A DNA stretch of 64,000 nt, from assembly GCA_051251645.1 (NCBI GenBank), contig JBPOEY010000005.1, positions 3,801 through 67,800 of the forward strand, written 5' to 3'. Shown here piece by piece: positions 53,869-63,293 of this stretch. The stretch is from Litorimonas sp051251645 (lineage in GTDB: Bacteria; Pseudomonadota; Alphaproteobacteria; Caulobacterales; Maricaulaceae). A program made the position numbers and the translations under genes. How positions within the stretch are numbered: the first letter of the stretch is position 1; each line of letters opens with the position of its first letter. A model generated the notes under the pieces. That model saw only the letters and a list, made by a program, of their open reading frames with translations. It had not been told where the DNA came from and made no database searches.

Positions 53869-55433
53869 AAAACGTCCTCCTGTTACCCGCGTTGCTGCTC
53901 GCGTCCTGCGCCAGTGTCATTCAGGCCGACACGCTCATCGTGAACGGCACTGTTTTTACCGGTGAAAACAAGGACGGTATGATTACGTCCGTGGCCATAA
54001 AGGACGACCGGATTATCCGTGTTGGACCGCAATCGCGAGTGAAAGCCGCGCGGATCATTGACGCGATCGGCCTCTATGTAATGCCGGGATTTATCGACCC
54101 CCACACACACAGCCTGTCAGACCTAACATCCGAAGACCCTGCGCACCGCCGAAACGACAATTATTTGTTTCAAGGGGTGACAACCGTTGTGAACGGCAAT
54201 GATGGGTTTGGGGACCCAGACATTGGGGGGCAGCTGACCAAACTTGATGGGCTGACCATTGGCACCAACACGGCACTGTTCGTCGGTCACGGGGCTTTGC
54301 GGCAATCGGTTGTAGGAGGCGCAGACCGCGCCCCGACCGATACGGAAATGAAGACAATGATTGAGATCGTCACGCGCGGGATGGAGGACGGCGCGCTCGG
54401 TTTGTCGACGGGGCTTTTTTATGCGCCGGGTAGTTTCTCCAAAACGGACGAAGTCATCGCCCTTGCACGCGCAGCCTCAGACGGAGGGGGTATTTATGAC
54501 AGTCATATTCGCGACGAATCTAACTATTCAATTGGGCTCTTGGCCGCCATTGAAGAGGTGATTCAGATTGCAGGGAATGCCAATATTCCCGCGAATATTG
54601 CCCATATTAAAGCCCTTGGCACAGATGTTTGGGGACAAAGCGAGCGTATCATTGAGAGAATTGAGGATGCGCGAAGTCACGGCTTGTCAATCACAGCGGA
54701 TCAATATCCGTGGCGTGCCTCTGGGACTCGTATTTCTAATGCTCTGCTGTCCCGTTGGGTCAAGACTGGCACAAATCAGGATTACAAAGCGCGGCTGGAT
54801 AATCCGGCCTTAGCGGAGCGGATCGCGTTAGACATAGCTGAGAATTTACGACGACGAGGCGGGCCAGACTCCATCCTCATAACGGCCGGTTTGTCTGAAA
54901 ACTTTCCTTCGGATTGGGTCGGTAAAACGCTCACCGAAATATCCGATATTGAAACCACTGACCCCGTTAGTATTGCCCTTCAGATTGCGAAGATCGGGGA
55001 CGCTCGTATCGCCTCGTTCAATATGAACCCTGACGATATGAAAGCCTTCATGACCCAAGATTGGGTTATGACGAGCTCTGACGGCAGCACAGGTCATCCG
55101 CGGAAATATGCCAGCTATCCAAAGAAGTTTAGGGACTATGTTGTCGATGAAAAATGGATTTCGACGCCAGCCTTTGTTCGCAGCAGTACCGGATTAGTCG
55201 CAGACACATTCGGGTTTTGCGATAGAGGTTACCTCAAGACAGATTATGCGGCGGATATTATTGTTATCGATCCTGAGCTATTCGCTCCGAGGGCGGATTT
55301 CCAAAACCCGGGGCGATTATCAGAAGGTGTTCGGTTTGCATTTCTCAATGGTGTCTTGGCTATTGATGACGGGCTGGCGACAGGTGCGCTCGCGGGGCGT
55401 GCAATAAGACGATGTGACGGAAACAAAGGGTAG
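53865..55433 (+). CDS. D-aminoacylase (N-acyl-D-amino-acid deacylase) family lipoprotein
   Basis: A 522-residue amidohydrolase. A short signal peptide with lipobox LASC (Cys near 15) precedes the D-aminoacylase body: GFIDPHTHSLSD near 73-84 carries the H-x-H metal motif, NIAHIKALG near 242-250 another His, and MTSSDGSTGHPR near 403-414 the catalytic Asp. The family's metal-bridging Cys (in a G-N-C-G segment) is replaced here by Asp in NGNDGFG near 108-114. It deacylates N-acyl-D-amino acids, or cleaves D-residue dipeptides. The start overlaps the M14 gene stop as ATGA. Confidence 0.88.
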   Translation: MKNVLLLPALLLASCASVIQADTLIVNGTVFTGENKDGMITSVAIKDDRIIRVGPQSRVKAARIIDAIGLYVMPGFIDPHTHSLSDLTSEDPAHRRNDNYLFQGVTTVVNGNDGFGDPDIGGQLTKLDGLTIGTNTALFVGHGALRQSVVGGADRAPTDTEMKTMIEIVTRGMEDGALGLSTGLFYAPGSFSKTDEVIALARAASDGGGIYDSHIRDESNYSIGLLAAIEEVIQIAGNANIPANIAHIKALGTDVWGQSERIIERIEDARSHGLSITADQYPWRASGTRISNALLSRWVKTGTNQDYKARLDNPALAERIALDIAENLRRRGGPDSILITAGLSENFPSDWVGKTLTEISDIETTDPVSIALQIAKIGDARIASFNMNPDDMKAFMTQDWVMTSSDGSTGHPRKYASYPKKFRDYVVDEKWISTPAFVRSSTGLVADTFGFCDRGYLKTDYAADIIVIDPELFAPRADFQNPGRLSEGVRFAFLNGVLAIDDGLATGALAGRAIRRCDGNKG

Positions 55434-55435
55434 TT

Positions 55436-56644
55436 ATGCTGAATAAGCTGATCGCATTGGGGCTTTTATTGGGCCTCACCGTCGGGCTGAGTGCTTCGAT
55501 GACGGACAGCCCTATTCTGCACGCGATTGCGCGTGAATCCGCGCCATTAGGCAAGCTCTTCATTAATGCGATCAAAATGATCGTGATACCATTAGTGGTC
55601 GCGATTATTTTCTCCAGTGTGGCGCGGCTCGGTGATGTTAGAAAGCTGGGAAAAATTGGCGGGACAACCTTAGCTTTTTACTGGGTCACCCTCGTGCCTG
55701 CGATCCTAATTGGGATGGGAGTGATGACGCTAGGACTAAGGTTTGTGCCGGAAATGGCGACGCCCCCTGTTGATGATCTACCGATCCCACAATTACAGAG
55801 CATAACCGACTTTATCGTCAACTTAGTGCCATCAAATCCCATTGCTGCGGCGGCAGACGGCGCAATTTTACCATTGATTGTGTTTACGGCCTTGTTCGCG
55901 GCGGCGGCCGGGACATTACCGCTAGAGCGCAGAGAGCGAATGATTGCCAGTGCGGAAGATATTAGTGACGCGCTGATCAAGCTGGTTTGGTGGATCTTGT
56001 TTTGTGCCCCGATTGGGGTGTTTGGTCTTATTGCGCCCGCGACGGCTCAAATGGGGTGGGGAATCATCCAAAGCCTGGGCGTGTTCATCATCAGTGTCTC
56101 CTTGGCGCTCGTAATTTTTGTGGCTGTCGTCTATTTGCCACTTCTTTTATTTCTCGCCAAGATTGGCCCCGTCAGATTTTTTACAGGGATATTAGGCGCA
56201 GCGTCGATTTCTTTTTCTACGACAAGTACGGCGGCCGCGATTCCCGTCACGCTGGAAGAAGTCACGAATAACTTGGATGTGTCAGAGACCACGGCAGACC
56301 TTCTCGTGCCGTTGGGGGCCTCCATCTACCGTCCGGGAAGCGCTCTGTTCCAGGGGGCGTCCATCGTCTTTTTGGCGCATATTTACGGGGTCCCAATCGC
56401 ATTGGGGACAATCGGAGCTGTTCTTTTGGCGACATTCCTCGTGTCGTTGACTGTTGCGCCAGTCCCGTCTTCGAGCGTGGTCACGATGGCGCCTGCGCTA
56501 GACGCGATCGGTGTGCCTGTGGCTGGGTTAGCGCTCATGCTGGGGATTGACAGAATTCCCGACATGCTGCGCTCTGTCGTGAATTTGGTCGGCCAAATTA
56601 CAGCGACGGTCCTCGTGGATGGCGGGGGATCAAAGCCGGATTAA
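55436..56644 (+). CDS. Dicarboxylate/amino acid:cation symporter (DAACS family)
   Basis: A 402-residue membrane protein of the GltP/DctA type, with eight membrane helices and two re-entrant loops. INAIKMIVIPLVVAIIFSS near 42-60 and SISFSTTSTAAAIPVTLEE near 258-276 (Ser-rich hairpin) are family motifs, and the substrate/cation-binding helices end near GVPVAGLALMLGIDRIPDM near 361-379. It imports glutamate, aspartate or C4-dicarboxylates with sodium or protons. It starts 2 bases after the D-aminoacylase gene, so it probably imports the released amino acid. Confidence 0.93.
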   Translation: MLNKLIALGLLLGLTVGLSASMTDSPILHAIARESAPLGKLFINAIKMIVIPLVVAIIFSSVARLGDVRKLGKIGGTTLAFYWVTLVPAILIGMGVMTLGLRFVPEMATPPVDDLPIPQLQSITDFIVNLVPSNPIAAAADGAILPLIVFTALFAAAAGTLPLERRERMIASAEDISDALIKLVWWILFCAPIGVFGLIAPATAQMGWGIIQSLGVFIISVSLALVIFVAVVYLPLLLFLAKIGPVRFFTGILGAASISFSTTSTAAAIPVTLEEVTNNLDVSETTADLLVPLGASIYRPGSALFQGASIVFLAHIYGVPIALGTIGAVLLATFLVSLTVAPVPSSSVVTMAPALDAIGVPVAGLALMLGIDRIPDMLRSVVNLVGQITATVLVDGGGSKPD

Positions 56645-56680
56645 GTTGACCATAGACTTAAGTCTAAAGGAGTTTGAGTT

Positions 56681-58555
56681 ATGCGCCTCCCATTCATCGC
56701 GGCGACAATTTTAGCACTTTCGAGCTGCACTCATAGCCTTGAGGTGGCGAGTGAAAGCGAGACCTCAAAACTACGAATGACCGGAATGGTCTCCGTTGCG
56801 GACCAATCAAACTTTCCGGGGGACCTGTTTGTCAGCGTGAATGGAATAGAGCAGACAATTCGGGCGGACGGTCAATTCTCTATACGGATTGCCGATCAGG
56901 ATGTTTACCAGCTTAAACTCTCTGGGTCTGGTGTTTTTGATAGTCTTCACACATTTTCCCAGGCTGAGTTGATCAGAAATGACGGTGTCATATCGGTCCC
57001 GCCAATCATTCTGGTAGAGAAGAAAGCCGGACGAAGGCTTCTGACCTTTGGCGGCGATGCCATGATGGGGCGTCGATATCTTGATCCAAGATGGAATGAA
57101 GAGCCGCTCATTCAGGACGAAACCCGACTTAAAGATATGAAATCTATTCTATCGGAGATGAAGCCATATTTTGAGATCGCTGATTATTCTTCGATTAATC
57201 TTGAAACAATTCTCGCCGAAACAGAGCTTGATAAATCGGCTCCAAAAAGCGTCGTGTTCTATACACATCCGGACATTATCGGCGCATTGGAGTGGATGGG
57301 CGTGGACTATGTCTCCCTCGGCAATAACCATACATATGATTATTTAGATATCGGTCTTGAATCGACCTTGGAATATTTAGAGAGTTCTAATTTAGCCTAT
57401 TCGGGGGCTGGTCGAGATGAAAAAGAAGCTCTTGAACCGAGTGTCAGGATTGTTGATGGTCTTCCGGTTTCGACTTGGGGGTATGTCGGATGGGCAGGTA
57501 ACGTCGATCCTAATCAAGTCGCGGAACAGAGTAAGGCGGGTGCAGCCTATGGGTCTGAGGCGAATTTCCGTAGCTCTCTAGCGGGTGAGACGAAACCGGA
57601 CCCGATTGACATCGTGCAATATCATGGGTCTCGGGAATATAGCGAAGGCCCAAGTGAAAGTACAGAAACCCGCTTAAAGATGGCGATTGATCTCGGGGCT
57701 GACCTTGCGATCGGGCATCACCCCCATGTCGCGCAGGGGTTTGAACTCTATAAAGATAAGTTGATTGCTTATTCCTTGGGTAACTTCGCGTTCGACCAAT
57801 TCTTTTATTCCACTCACGCGGCCATAGCTCTGAATGTTTGGATGGACGGCGACCAATTTTATAGAGCTGAAATCGTGCCGCTTCATATCAAAGGGTATAG
57901 ACCGCTTCCTGCCACAAATTCTGTGCGGACATATGTGTTGGATCGTATGATCCGATTATCCAAAGCGCACGGTACGATCATCAGTCGTTCTGGTGGACAT
58001 GCTGTGGTGCACGGCGATCAAACAGAAACCCCTCTGTCTCCGTCCGGTCGAACGGATATTTTGTTTGTGGGGGACTTTGAGAGCAACACAGCGTTCGGGA
58101 TAGAGGAGCGGAACTGGATGGCTGAGAATGCGACGTTCGAACCAACGAGAGAGGCCCGAACCGGTCGTTATGCTCTAAAAGTTAAGCCCATAGAAAAAGG
58201 AAAAGCTGTCACCTTTGGTCAAAAGACATTTATGCGCGTGTATCCTGCCGACCGGATGCGATGGCAAGGATATGTTAAAGGGCCCATAGGCACGTCGATT
58301 ACGCCCCATGTCCAATATAGACCCAAAGGGATGAACCGATATAAAGCTTTAGACCAAGCTCCCCGCGAACCGCTGAGTACATTCGAAATTACGCATGATG
58401 GTTGGCATCATATTGCCGTAGATTTTGATGCGGAATCCTGGAAAAATAACCCCTCACGGATACTTCTGAATATTGAGGGTGTGACCGGTCCGCTAAAGTT
58501 TGACGATATTGAAATCGTTCCAACTGGCGCGCCCCATGAAGGCATGGCGCAATAA
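56681..58555 (+). CDS. CapA-family (poly-gamma-glutamate-related) lipoprotein with C-terminal extension
   Basis: A 624-residue protein. A signal peptide with lipobox LSSC (Cys near 13) precedes about 100 residues of beta structure, then the CapA metallophosphoesterase-like domain: RRLLTFGGDAMMGRR near 121-135, SINLETIL, SLGNNHTYDY near 212-221, GADLAIGHHPHVAQGFE near 343-359 and SLGNFAFDQF near 367-376. Residues about 460-624 form an extra beta-rich domain resembling a carbohydrate-binding module. CapA/PgsA proteins belong to poly-gamma-glutamate capsule systems, but no other capsule genes are here. It is the last gene of the operon, 36 bases after the symporter. Confidence 0.88.
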   Translation: MRLPFIAATILALSSCTHSLEVASESETSKLRMTGMVSVADQSNFPGDLFVSVNGIEQTIRADGQFSIRIADQDVYQLKLSGSGVFDSLHTFSQAELIRNDGVISVPPIILVEKKAGRRLLTFGGDAMMGRRYLDPRWNEEPLIQDETRLKDMKSILSEMKPYFEIADYSSINLETILAETELDKSAPKSVVFYTHPDIIGALEWMGVDYVSLGNNHTYDYLDIGLESTLEYLESSNLAYSGAGRDEKEALEPSVRIVDGLPVSTWGYVGWAGNVDPNQVAEQSKAGAAYGSEANFRSSLAGETKPDPIDIVQYHGSREYSEGPSESTETRLKMAIDLGADLAIGHHPHVAQGFELYKDKLIAYSLGNFAFDQFFYSTHAAIALNVWMDGDQFYRAEIVPLHIKGYRPLPATNSVRTYVLDRMIRLSKAHGTIISRSGGHAVVHGDQTETPLSPSGRTDILFVGDFESNTAFGIEERNWMAENATFEPTREARTGRYALKVKPIEKGKAVTFGQKTFMRVYPADRMRWQGYVKGPIGTSITPHVQYRPKGMNRYKALDQAPREPLSTFEITHDGWHHIAVDFDAESWKNNPSRILLNIEGVTGPLKFDDIEIVPTGAPHEGMAQ

Positions 58556-58722
58556 ACCAAATAGCGTGTCGTCAATTTAAACCTGTCAAACTTACGTCAG
58601 TCTTCGAAACCGACGTCCCTTAGCCCAATTCCAAATCTGTCTCATGGGTGTGGGCGTCATAGCGCCCCCCAATTCGTCAGATATGCCCCATGTCACCTTA
58701 GACCGATCTGTGTCCCCAAGGA

Positions 58723-60717
58723 TTATGTCTTCTTTTTTCGTGTGCTTTTCCGCTCACCCTTTTTGACGCCGCCTTTTGATTTCAGGGCGGCGGCGCGGGC
58801 GAGTTTTTTCTTATGCGGTTTTTTGGGTTTCTCCGCGCTCGAAAAATCGCCATCCGTCGTTTTACGAGGCTTACGGTTTAGTCGAGCGTCATCGGATTCC
58901 GGTGATCTCTTCGAGGCCGGTTTTTCGCGCGACGTCTGTTCGTCCTGACGGGTATTCGATGAGGGATCGCGATCTTCGTAAGGTTTCTTTTTCTTGTCCG
59001 CGTAGGTCTTTTCACCGCGAGGTTTGCGCGGGCCATCATCATAGGATTTGCGGCTCTGCCCGCCGCCTTCTGATCGCTGTGATAAATTGGGTTGTCCATC
59101 GACAGTCGACACGGTGATCGCGCCTTCGATTTTCATGCCGGGGCCAATTGTCTTTAAAAAGCGGTCAACACCCTGGGGCGCGACTTCGACAAAGGTTTCC
59201 TTGTCGATGATTTTGATCGCGCCAATTTCGCCTTTTTTCAAGCCGCCCGATTTCAGGAGCATCGGCAAAATCCATTTCGGCTCGGCTTTTTGCTTCCGGC
59301 CAATATTCAGGGAGAACCATACGCCATCACTAAAGTCATCTCTCGGTCCGGATGAGCGGGTGTCGCGGTCCGGTCCATTACGACCGGGTTTGCTGGGCTT
59401 GTGATTGGCCGGCAGCAGGTTCTCCGGCGCGGACTGTCCGGCGCGGTACTGACGGATAAAGGCTGTTGCGATATGCTCTGGGGAATGGGCTTTGAGCAAG
59501 CGCACAGCCAAGGTGCGCTCTTGATCGGTGACCTCTGTGTCGAGTGTCATATTCGACAGAAGACGCTCATTATCCTTGGCGATAATGGACTCCGCGCTGG
59601 GCGCTTCACACCATTCGGCCGTGATGTTCGCATCCTGCAAGAGGCGCTCCGCATTGCGGCGACGGTTTGGCGTGACGATAAGAGCCGAGACGCCCTTGCG
59701 GCCCGCGCGGCCGGTTCGGCCACTCCGGTGTAAAAGCGCTTCACGGTTGCGCGGCACATCCGCATGAATGACGAGTTCCAAATCCGGAAGGTCAAGCCCG
59801 CGCGCGGCAACATCGGTCGCGACACACACTTGGGCGCGACCATCGCGCAGTGCTTGGATGGCATTGCTGCGTTCTGCTTGTGACAACTCGCCGGATAAAG
59901 TGACAACAGAGAAGCCGCGGTTATTAAACCGCTGCGTCATCCGGTTCACCGCGATCCGTGTGTCGCCGAACACGATCGCATTCTTTGCATCGTAAAAGCG
60001 CAAGATATTGATGATCGCATTTTCCTTGTCCGCTGTGGCGACGCTCATCGCTTTATAGTCGATATCCACGTGCTGCTTGGCTTCGGCGGCGGTGTTCACC
60101 CGCACGGCACTACGTTGATATTTCTTCGTCATGCCCAAAATTGACTTGGGGACTGTGGCCGAGAACATCAGGGTCCGGCGATCTTCCGGCGCGGCGTTCA
60201 GAATAATTTCCAGCTCTTCGCGGAACCCCATTTTCAACATCTCATCGGCTTCGTCCAAGGCCACGGCCTTCAGGTAAGACAGGTCCAATGCACCGCGATT
60301 GATATGGTCACAGAGGCGGCCGGGTGTGCCGACGACGATATGCGCGCCGCGGCGCAAGGCGCCTCGTTCGGCGTGGCTGTCCATGCCGCCCACACAAGAC
60401 AGTGTCTTGGCGCCCGCGTCTTTGTACAGCCAATCCAGCTCGCGTTTGACCTGCATCGCCAATTCCCGCGTCGGCGCAATACAGAGCGCGAGCGGCGCAT
60501 CGGCGCGCAAAAATTTCTCTGAATCGCCCAGCAAAGTCGAGGCCATGGTCAGACCAAAAGCAACGGTTTTTCCTGACCCCGTCTGGGCCGAGACAAGCAA
60601 ATCCTGATCTTGCAGTTTTGGATCCAGAACCGCGTCCTGAACGGGGGTCAGCGTTGCGTACCCCTTTTTTTGCAAAGCGGAGGCGAGCGCGGGATGCACG
60701 TGATCTATATTGGACAT
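58723..60717 (-). CDS. DEAD-box RNA helicase with DbpA-type RNA-binding domain
   Basis: A 664-residue ATPase. The Q motif (ATLTPVQDAVL) near 17-27, Walker A AQTGSGKT near 43-50, PTRELAMQV, DEAD in LDEADEML near 152-160, SAT near 186-188 and HRSGRTGRAGR near 328-338 are all present. Residues about 470-540 match the DbpA/CsdA RNA-binding domain, and the last 120 residues are Lys/Arg/Ser-rich and unstructured. It unwinds structured RNA, probably in ribosome assembly or cold adaptation. It stands alone. Confidence 0.95.
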   Translation of the reverse strand: MSNIDHVHPALASALQKKGYATLTPVQDAVLDPKLQDQDLLVSAQTGSGKTVAFGLTMASTLLGDSEKFLRADAPLALCIAPTRELAMQVKRELDWLYKDAGAKTLSCVGGMDSHAERGALRRGAHIVVGTPGRLCDHINRGALDLSYLKAVALDEADEMLKMGFREELEIILNAAPEDRRTLMFSATVPKSILGMTKKYQRSAVRVNTAAEAKQHVDIDYKAMSVATADKENAIINILRFYDAKNAIVFGDTRIAVNRMTQRFNNRGFSVVTLSGELSQAERSNAIQALRDGRAQVCVATDVAARGLDLPDLELVIHADVPRNREALLHRSGRTGRAGRKGVSALIVTPNRRRNAERLLQDANITAEWCEAPSAESIIAKDNERLLSNMTLDTEVTDQERTLAVRLLKAHSPEHIATAFIRQYRAGQSAPENLLPANHKPSKPGRNGPDRDTRSSGPRDDFSDGVWFSLNIGRKQKAEPKWILPMLLKSGGLKKGEIGAIKIIDKETFVEVAPQGVDRFLKTIGPGMKIEGAITVSTVDGQPNLSQRSEGGGQSRKSYDDGPRKPRGEKTYADKKKKPYEDRDPSSNTRQDEQTSREKPASKRSPESDDARLNRKPRKTTDGDFSSAEKPKKPHKKKLARAAALKSKGGVKKGERKSTRKKKT

Positions 60718-61319
60718 GAGGGCCGTCTGTCTGGGGGACCATCAGGACTGTCCTGATCCGGTCGGGGGATAATCGACTGTGTCGATCTATATGGCCAACT
60801 CAGAGTAACAGGCCGTGAGAGGCGGCCCTATGATGTTTCATCAGGTGTGCATAGGCTTGCGTTCGCTTGGCGCGCAGTTCCACGGGTGTTTGGGCCTGCT
60901 AAATTTGCCGTCCCAGCCTCGCTGTAACGCCAATCGGCAAAATCAGTGAAGGATGTTCGAGGAAGCCTCCAAAATACCCCGGCGTCAATTTTTATCACAA
61001 ACTGTCGTCATTTCGCTCTTCGTCTTCAAAGCGCAATCGACAGGCTGTTAGGGTCTCTTCTTCAAATTGCCAGAAGTGTGGCCCAGTGATGGTTCTCCAT
61101 TTATCGCCTAACCTGTGACGAACGTCGACCGCGCTCTTGCTTAGGCTGTTTGTTTTCCCCTCAAAGCCCACATTGGTATTCCCCCAGAACACAAATGAAG
61201 CTACCGTTTTTAGAGAATGTCAGCACGCACCCCTCTGGGATAACTACATCTTCAAAGCTGAAATCCCCTTTTCAAACCCTTCGAGTGGAATTGATAATAT
61301 GTTCTCACATATTGTATTC
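60718..61319. other. 602-base intergenic stretch with no convincing gene
   Basis: Only short open readings occur here. A minus-strand one at 60995-61192 (65 codons, GTG start, no ribosome site, ending RLRFEDEERNDDSL) is the most protein-like, and another minus-strand stretch near 60800-60900 reads as AQTPVELRAKRTQAYAHLM. Both could be remnants of lost genes, but I recognise neither. The region lies at the border between the core-like DEAD-box gene and the AT-rich accessory end. Confidence 0.4.
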
Positions 61320-62144
61320 TCATGTTGATGGGCAGTCAATTTCAGGCGTCGGCCATTGCCAAAAATGTGTCCCAATTGGGGTGCTAAGATCAACATCAAA
61401 GCTCATTGCGTGAGAAAGAGTCTTAAGGGCCGAATTTGGCTTAACGAAAAGATCCCTTTCCTTGATTATAGTACGATTTCCATGCCACTTCTGGCTCAGG
61501 TCTTCATTTGAAAATCGTCTACCAACATACTTTTGGCGGCCCTGTTCCTCGGACAGCATAATATAATGCCTAAGGATGAAATTATTTGGGAAATATCGTA
61601 GATTTTCCGCATCCAACTTATGCCCTGCGCTCGCAATATTGTTTGCGTTCAGTGTTCGTTTCCACGCGCGATTGAGCCTTGGATAACTAGGATTAAAAAA
61701 ATAATATGTGAGCATGTCATTCTCATACCCCTCATAGTTGAAGTTCTCACCAGGAGCGGCTGCAAATACAAGTTCATGGAAATTTATGCAATTGAAGCCA
61801 CTGTCGTTGGCGACACAAATCCATTCTTTTAAACTATGTGCGGGCGTGTCAGGCAAGAGCCACTCGTCGGCGTCTGCATGGATGATCCAATCATGGGTCA
61901 GCTGGTCGATAATTAGCGATTTTGCGCGTAATTGATCCGAAAGTGAAAATTCGCCAGACCAAGGTAAATCATGCAATGCCAGCACACCTTTTCCTAAGTA
62001 TGACTCCGCAATTTGCCTCGATCCGTCCGTTGACCCGTTATCAATGATAACGACGTCAATGCCTTGGGTAACGAATTGAGAAATAACCCGATTCATGTGT
62101 ATGCGTTCATTTCGGACTGCGATAATGGCGCAAACGCTCGTCAT
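61320..62144 (-). CDS. Family 2 glycosyltransferase
   Basis: A 274-residue GT-A-fold enzyme. MTSVCAIIAVRNERIHMNRVI is the N-terminal nucleotide-sugar region, IIDNGSTDGS near 34-43 the family 2 strand-loop, and HADADEW near 88-94 the DxD-type metal motif. Sequences like this (GT2 fused to no other domain, tryptophan-rich tail) make surface glycans or modify LPS. The start ATG at 62144 overlaps the FkbM gene stop as ATGA; a start 15 bases earlier is possible. AT-richer than the core genes. Confidence 0.85.
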   Translation of the reverse strand: MTSVCAIIAVRNERIHMNRVISQFVTQGIDVVIIDNGSTDGSRQIAESYLGKGVLALHDLPWSGEFSLSDQLRAKSLIIDQLTHDWIIHADADEWLLPDTPAHSLKEWICVANDSGFNCINFHELVFAAAPGENFNYEGYENDMLTYYFFNPSYPRLNRAWKRTLNANNIASAGHKLDAENLRYFPNNFILRHYIMLSEEQGRQKYVGRRFSNEDLSQKWHGNRTIIKERDLFVKPNSALKTLSHAMSFDVDLSTPIGTHFWQWPTPEIDCPST

Positions 62145-62860
62145 CGGGTTAGCATCCAATTAGTGCAGCGAGCATAGCGACGATATTCTGCTCGTTTATG
62201 AAACCCTTGGCCGCGAATAAAGGTGTCGAATTCGGAAGCATTGTCGTCATGTACTTCCACAAACATTACGCCCGAGAAGTCTATAAGTGTGTTTTTCAGT
62301 CCTTTAATGACATCTATCTCCATGCTTTCGGCATCGATTTTTATGAGATCAAAATCTCCAGCCTTAAAGAGGCTATCGCCTTGATACACAGGAACGCTAT
62401 GTCCTGGACCGTCATTTTCAGGCGCGGGGCGTAGGTGCGTTCCGCCGAGGTTCGCTTCTTGGACTGTTCCAATGAAAGCTTTCCCATCTTCATTAGCTAG
62501 GCCAACACCTAGATGAGATAAATCAAAGCTACGATGCCAATTTAATCCCAAATTCGCCTTAAGAAGATGGAGGACAGCGGGTTGAGGCTCTATGGGAACT
62601 GCATAATCGAGATCAAGATGATGGGCCAGATATATACAATGATTTCCAATATTCGCTCCAACATCAAGTAAGCGCTTAGCGCCTTGTGCATGCTCACAAA
62701 TAAGGGCGAGTTCCTCTGGTTCATAAAACCCCCCTTCCGCTATAAATTTTTGAATATGATCTCGCCTGTTGTTGAGTAAGAACTCAAATTGCTTTCCCTC
62801 GTCTTCCACTTTTGCCATGTGGAATTCTTGTTCGAAGGGAATGACAAAAGAAGTAGGCAT
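62141..62860 (-). CDS. FkbM-family methyltransferase
   Basis: A 239-residue SAM methyltransferase of the FkbM type. RLLDVGANIGNHCIYLA near 63-79 is motif I, VPIEPQP near 88-94 motif II, and LIKIDAESMEIDVIKGL near 169-185 the FkbM signature. FkbM proteins methylate hydroxyl groups of glycans or secondary metabolites. Linked to the glycosyltransferase by an ATGA overlap, so the pair probably builds and caps a surface sugar. AT-rich, next to decayed mobile genes. Confidence 0.88.
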   Translation of the reverse strand: MPTSFVIPFEQEFHMAKVEDEGKQFEFLLNNRRDHIQKFIAEGGFYEPEELALICEHAQGAKRLLDVGANIGNHCIYLAHHLDLDYAVPIEPQPAVLHLLKANLGLNWHRSFDLSHLGVGLANEDGKAFIGTVQEANLGGTHLRPAPENDGPGHSVPVYQGDSLFKAGDFDLIKIDAESMEIDVIKGLKNTLIDFSGVMFVEVHDDNASEFDTFIRGQGFHKRAEYRRYARCTNWMLTR

Positions 62861-62969
62861 CGAATATCCTGTCTAAAAGACGCTACCTATACTCAAAAAA
62901 AGACCTATGGATACCCAGCATAAATTTCTCGAGTCGAGCAATTCGATAGTTCCAATTATAGGTATTGTT

Positions 62970-63293
62970 TCATTCGTTTTGTTGGAAGAACTTTGCGGGG
63001 GGTGGAGCATTCGCCCCGTCGGTAAGCTCTCTCAGCTCCGCAAGACGGGCGAGGGCGGCGTCTGACAATAGAACGCTATGCGGATTGCGCATCTTCATCC
63101 GTTCTGCCGGAACGAACCAAGTGCGTTCATCTAAATTAAATTCATTTCAGCGCGCTTTTCTTATTTCGCCGGGGCAGATACGAAGAGTACTTAGAGTTTG
63201 AGGGCAATTTTCGTTTCGGCCTTGCCGCCATAGTTTTCCAGCGCCCGCAAATACTCTGGCAGCTCGGTGTTTGACCGTAGGGCGGATTGCTTC
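62970..63293 (-). pseudogene. Decayed P4-type tyrosine integrase fragment
   Basis: On the minus strand, pieces of a phage/island integrase can be aligned by eye: VKHRAA and LPEYLRALENYGGKAETK (frame one) near 63210-63278, then PGEIRKAR and, after a TGA where integrases have Trp, NEFNLDERTWFVPAERMKM ending at 62970 with LAELRELTDGANAPPP. The reading needs one or more frameshifts plus a TGG-to-TGA change. The catalytic C-terminal half is missing. This marks a former integrated island. Confidence 0.75.

Noticed and set aside
60995..61192. 65-codon minus-strand reading with GTG start
   Set aside because: No ribosome site, no neighbours and no family resemblance; mentioned only within the intergenic entry.
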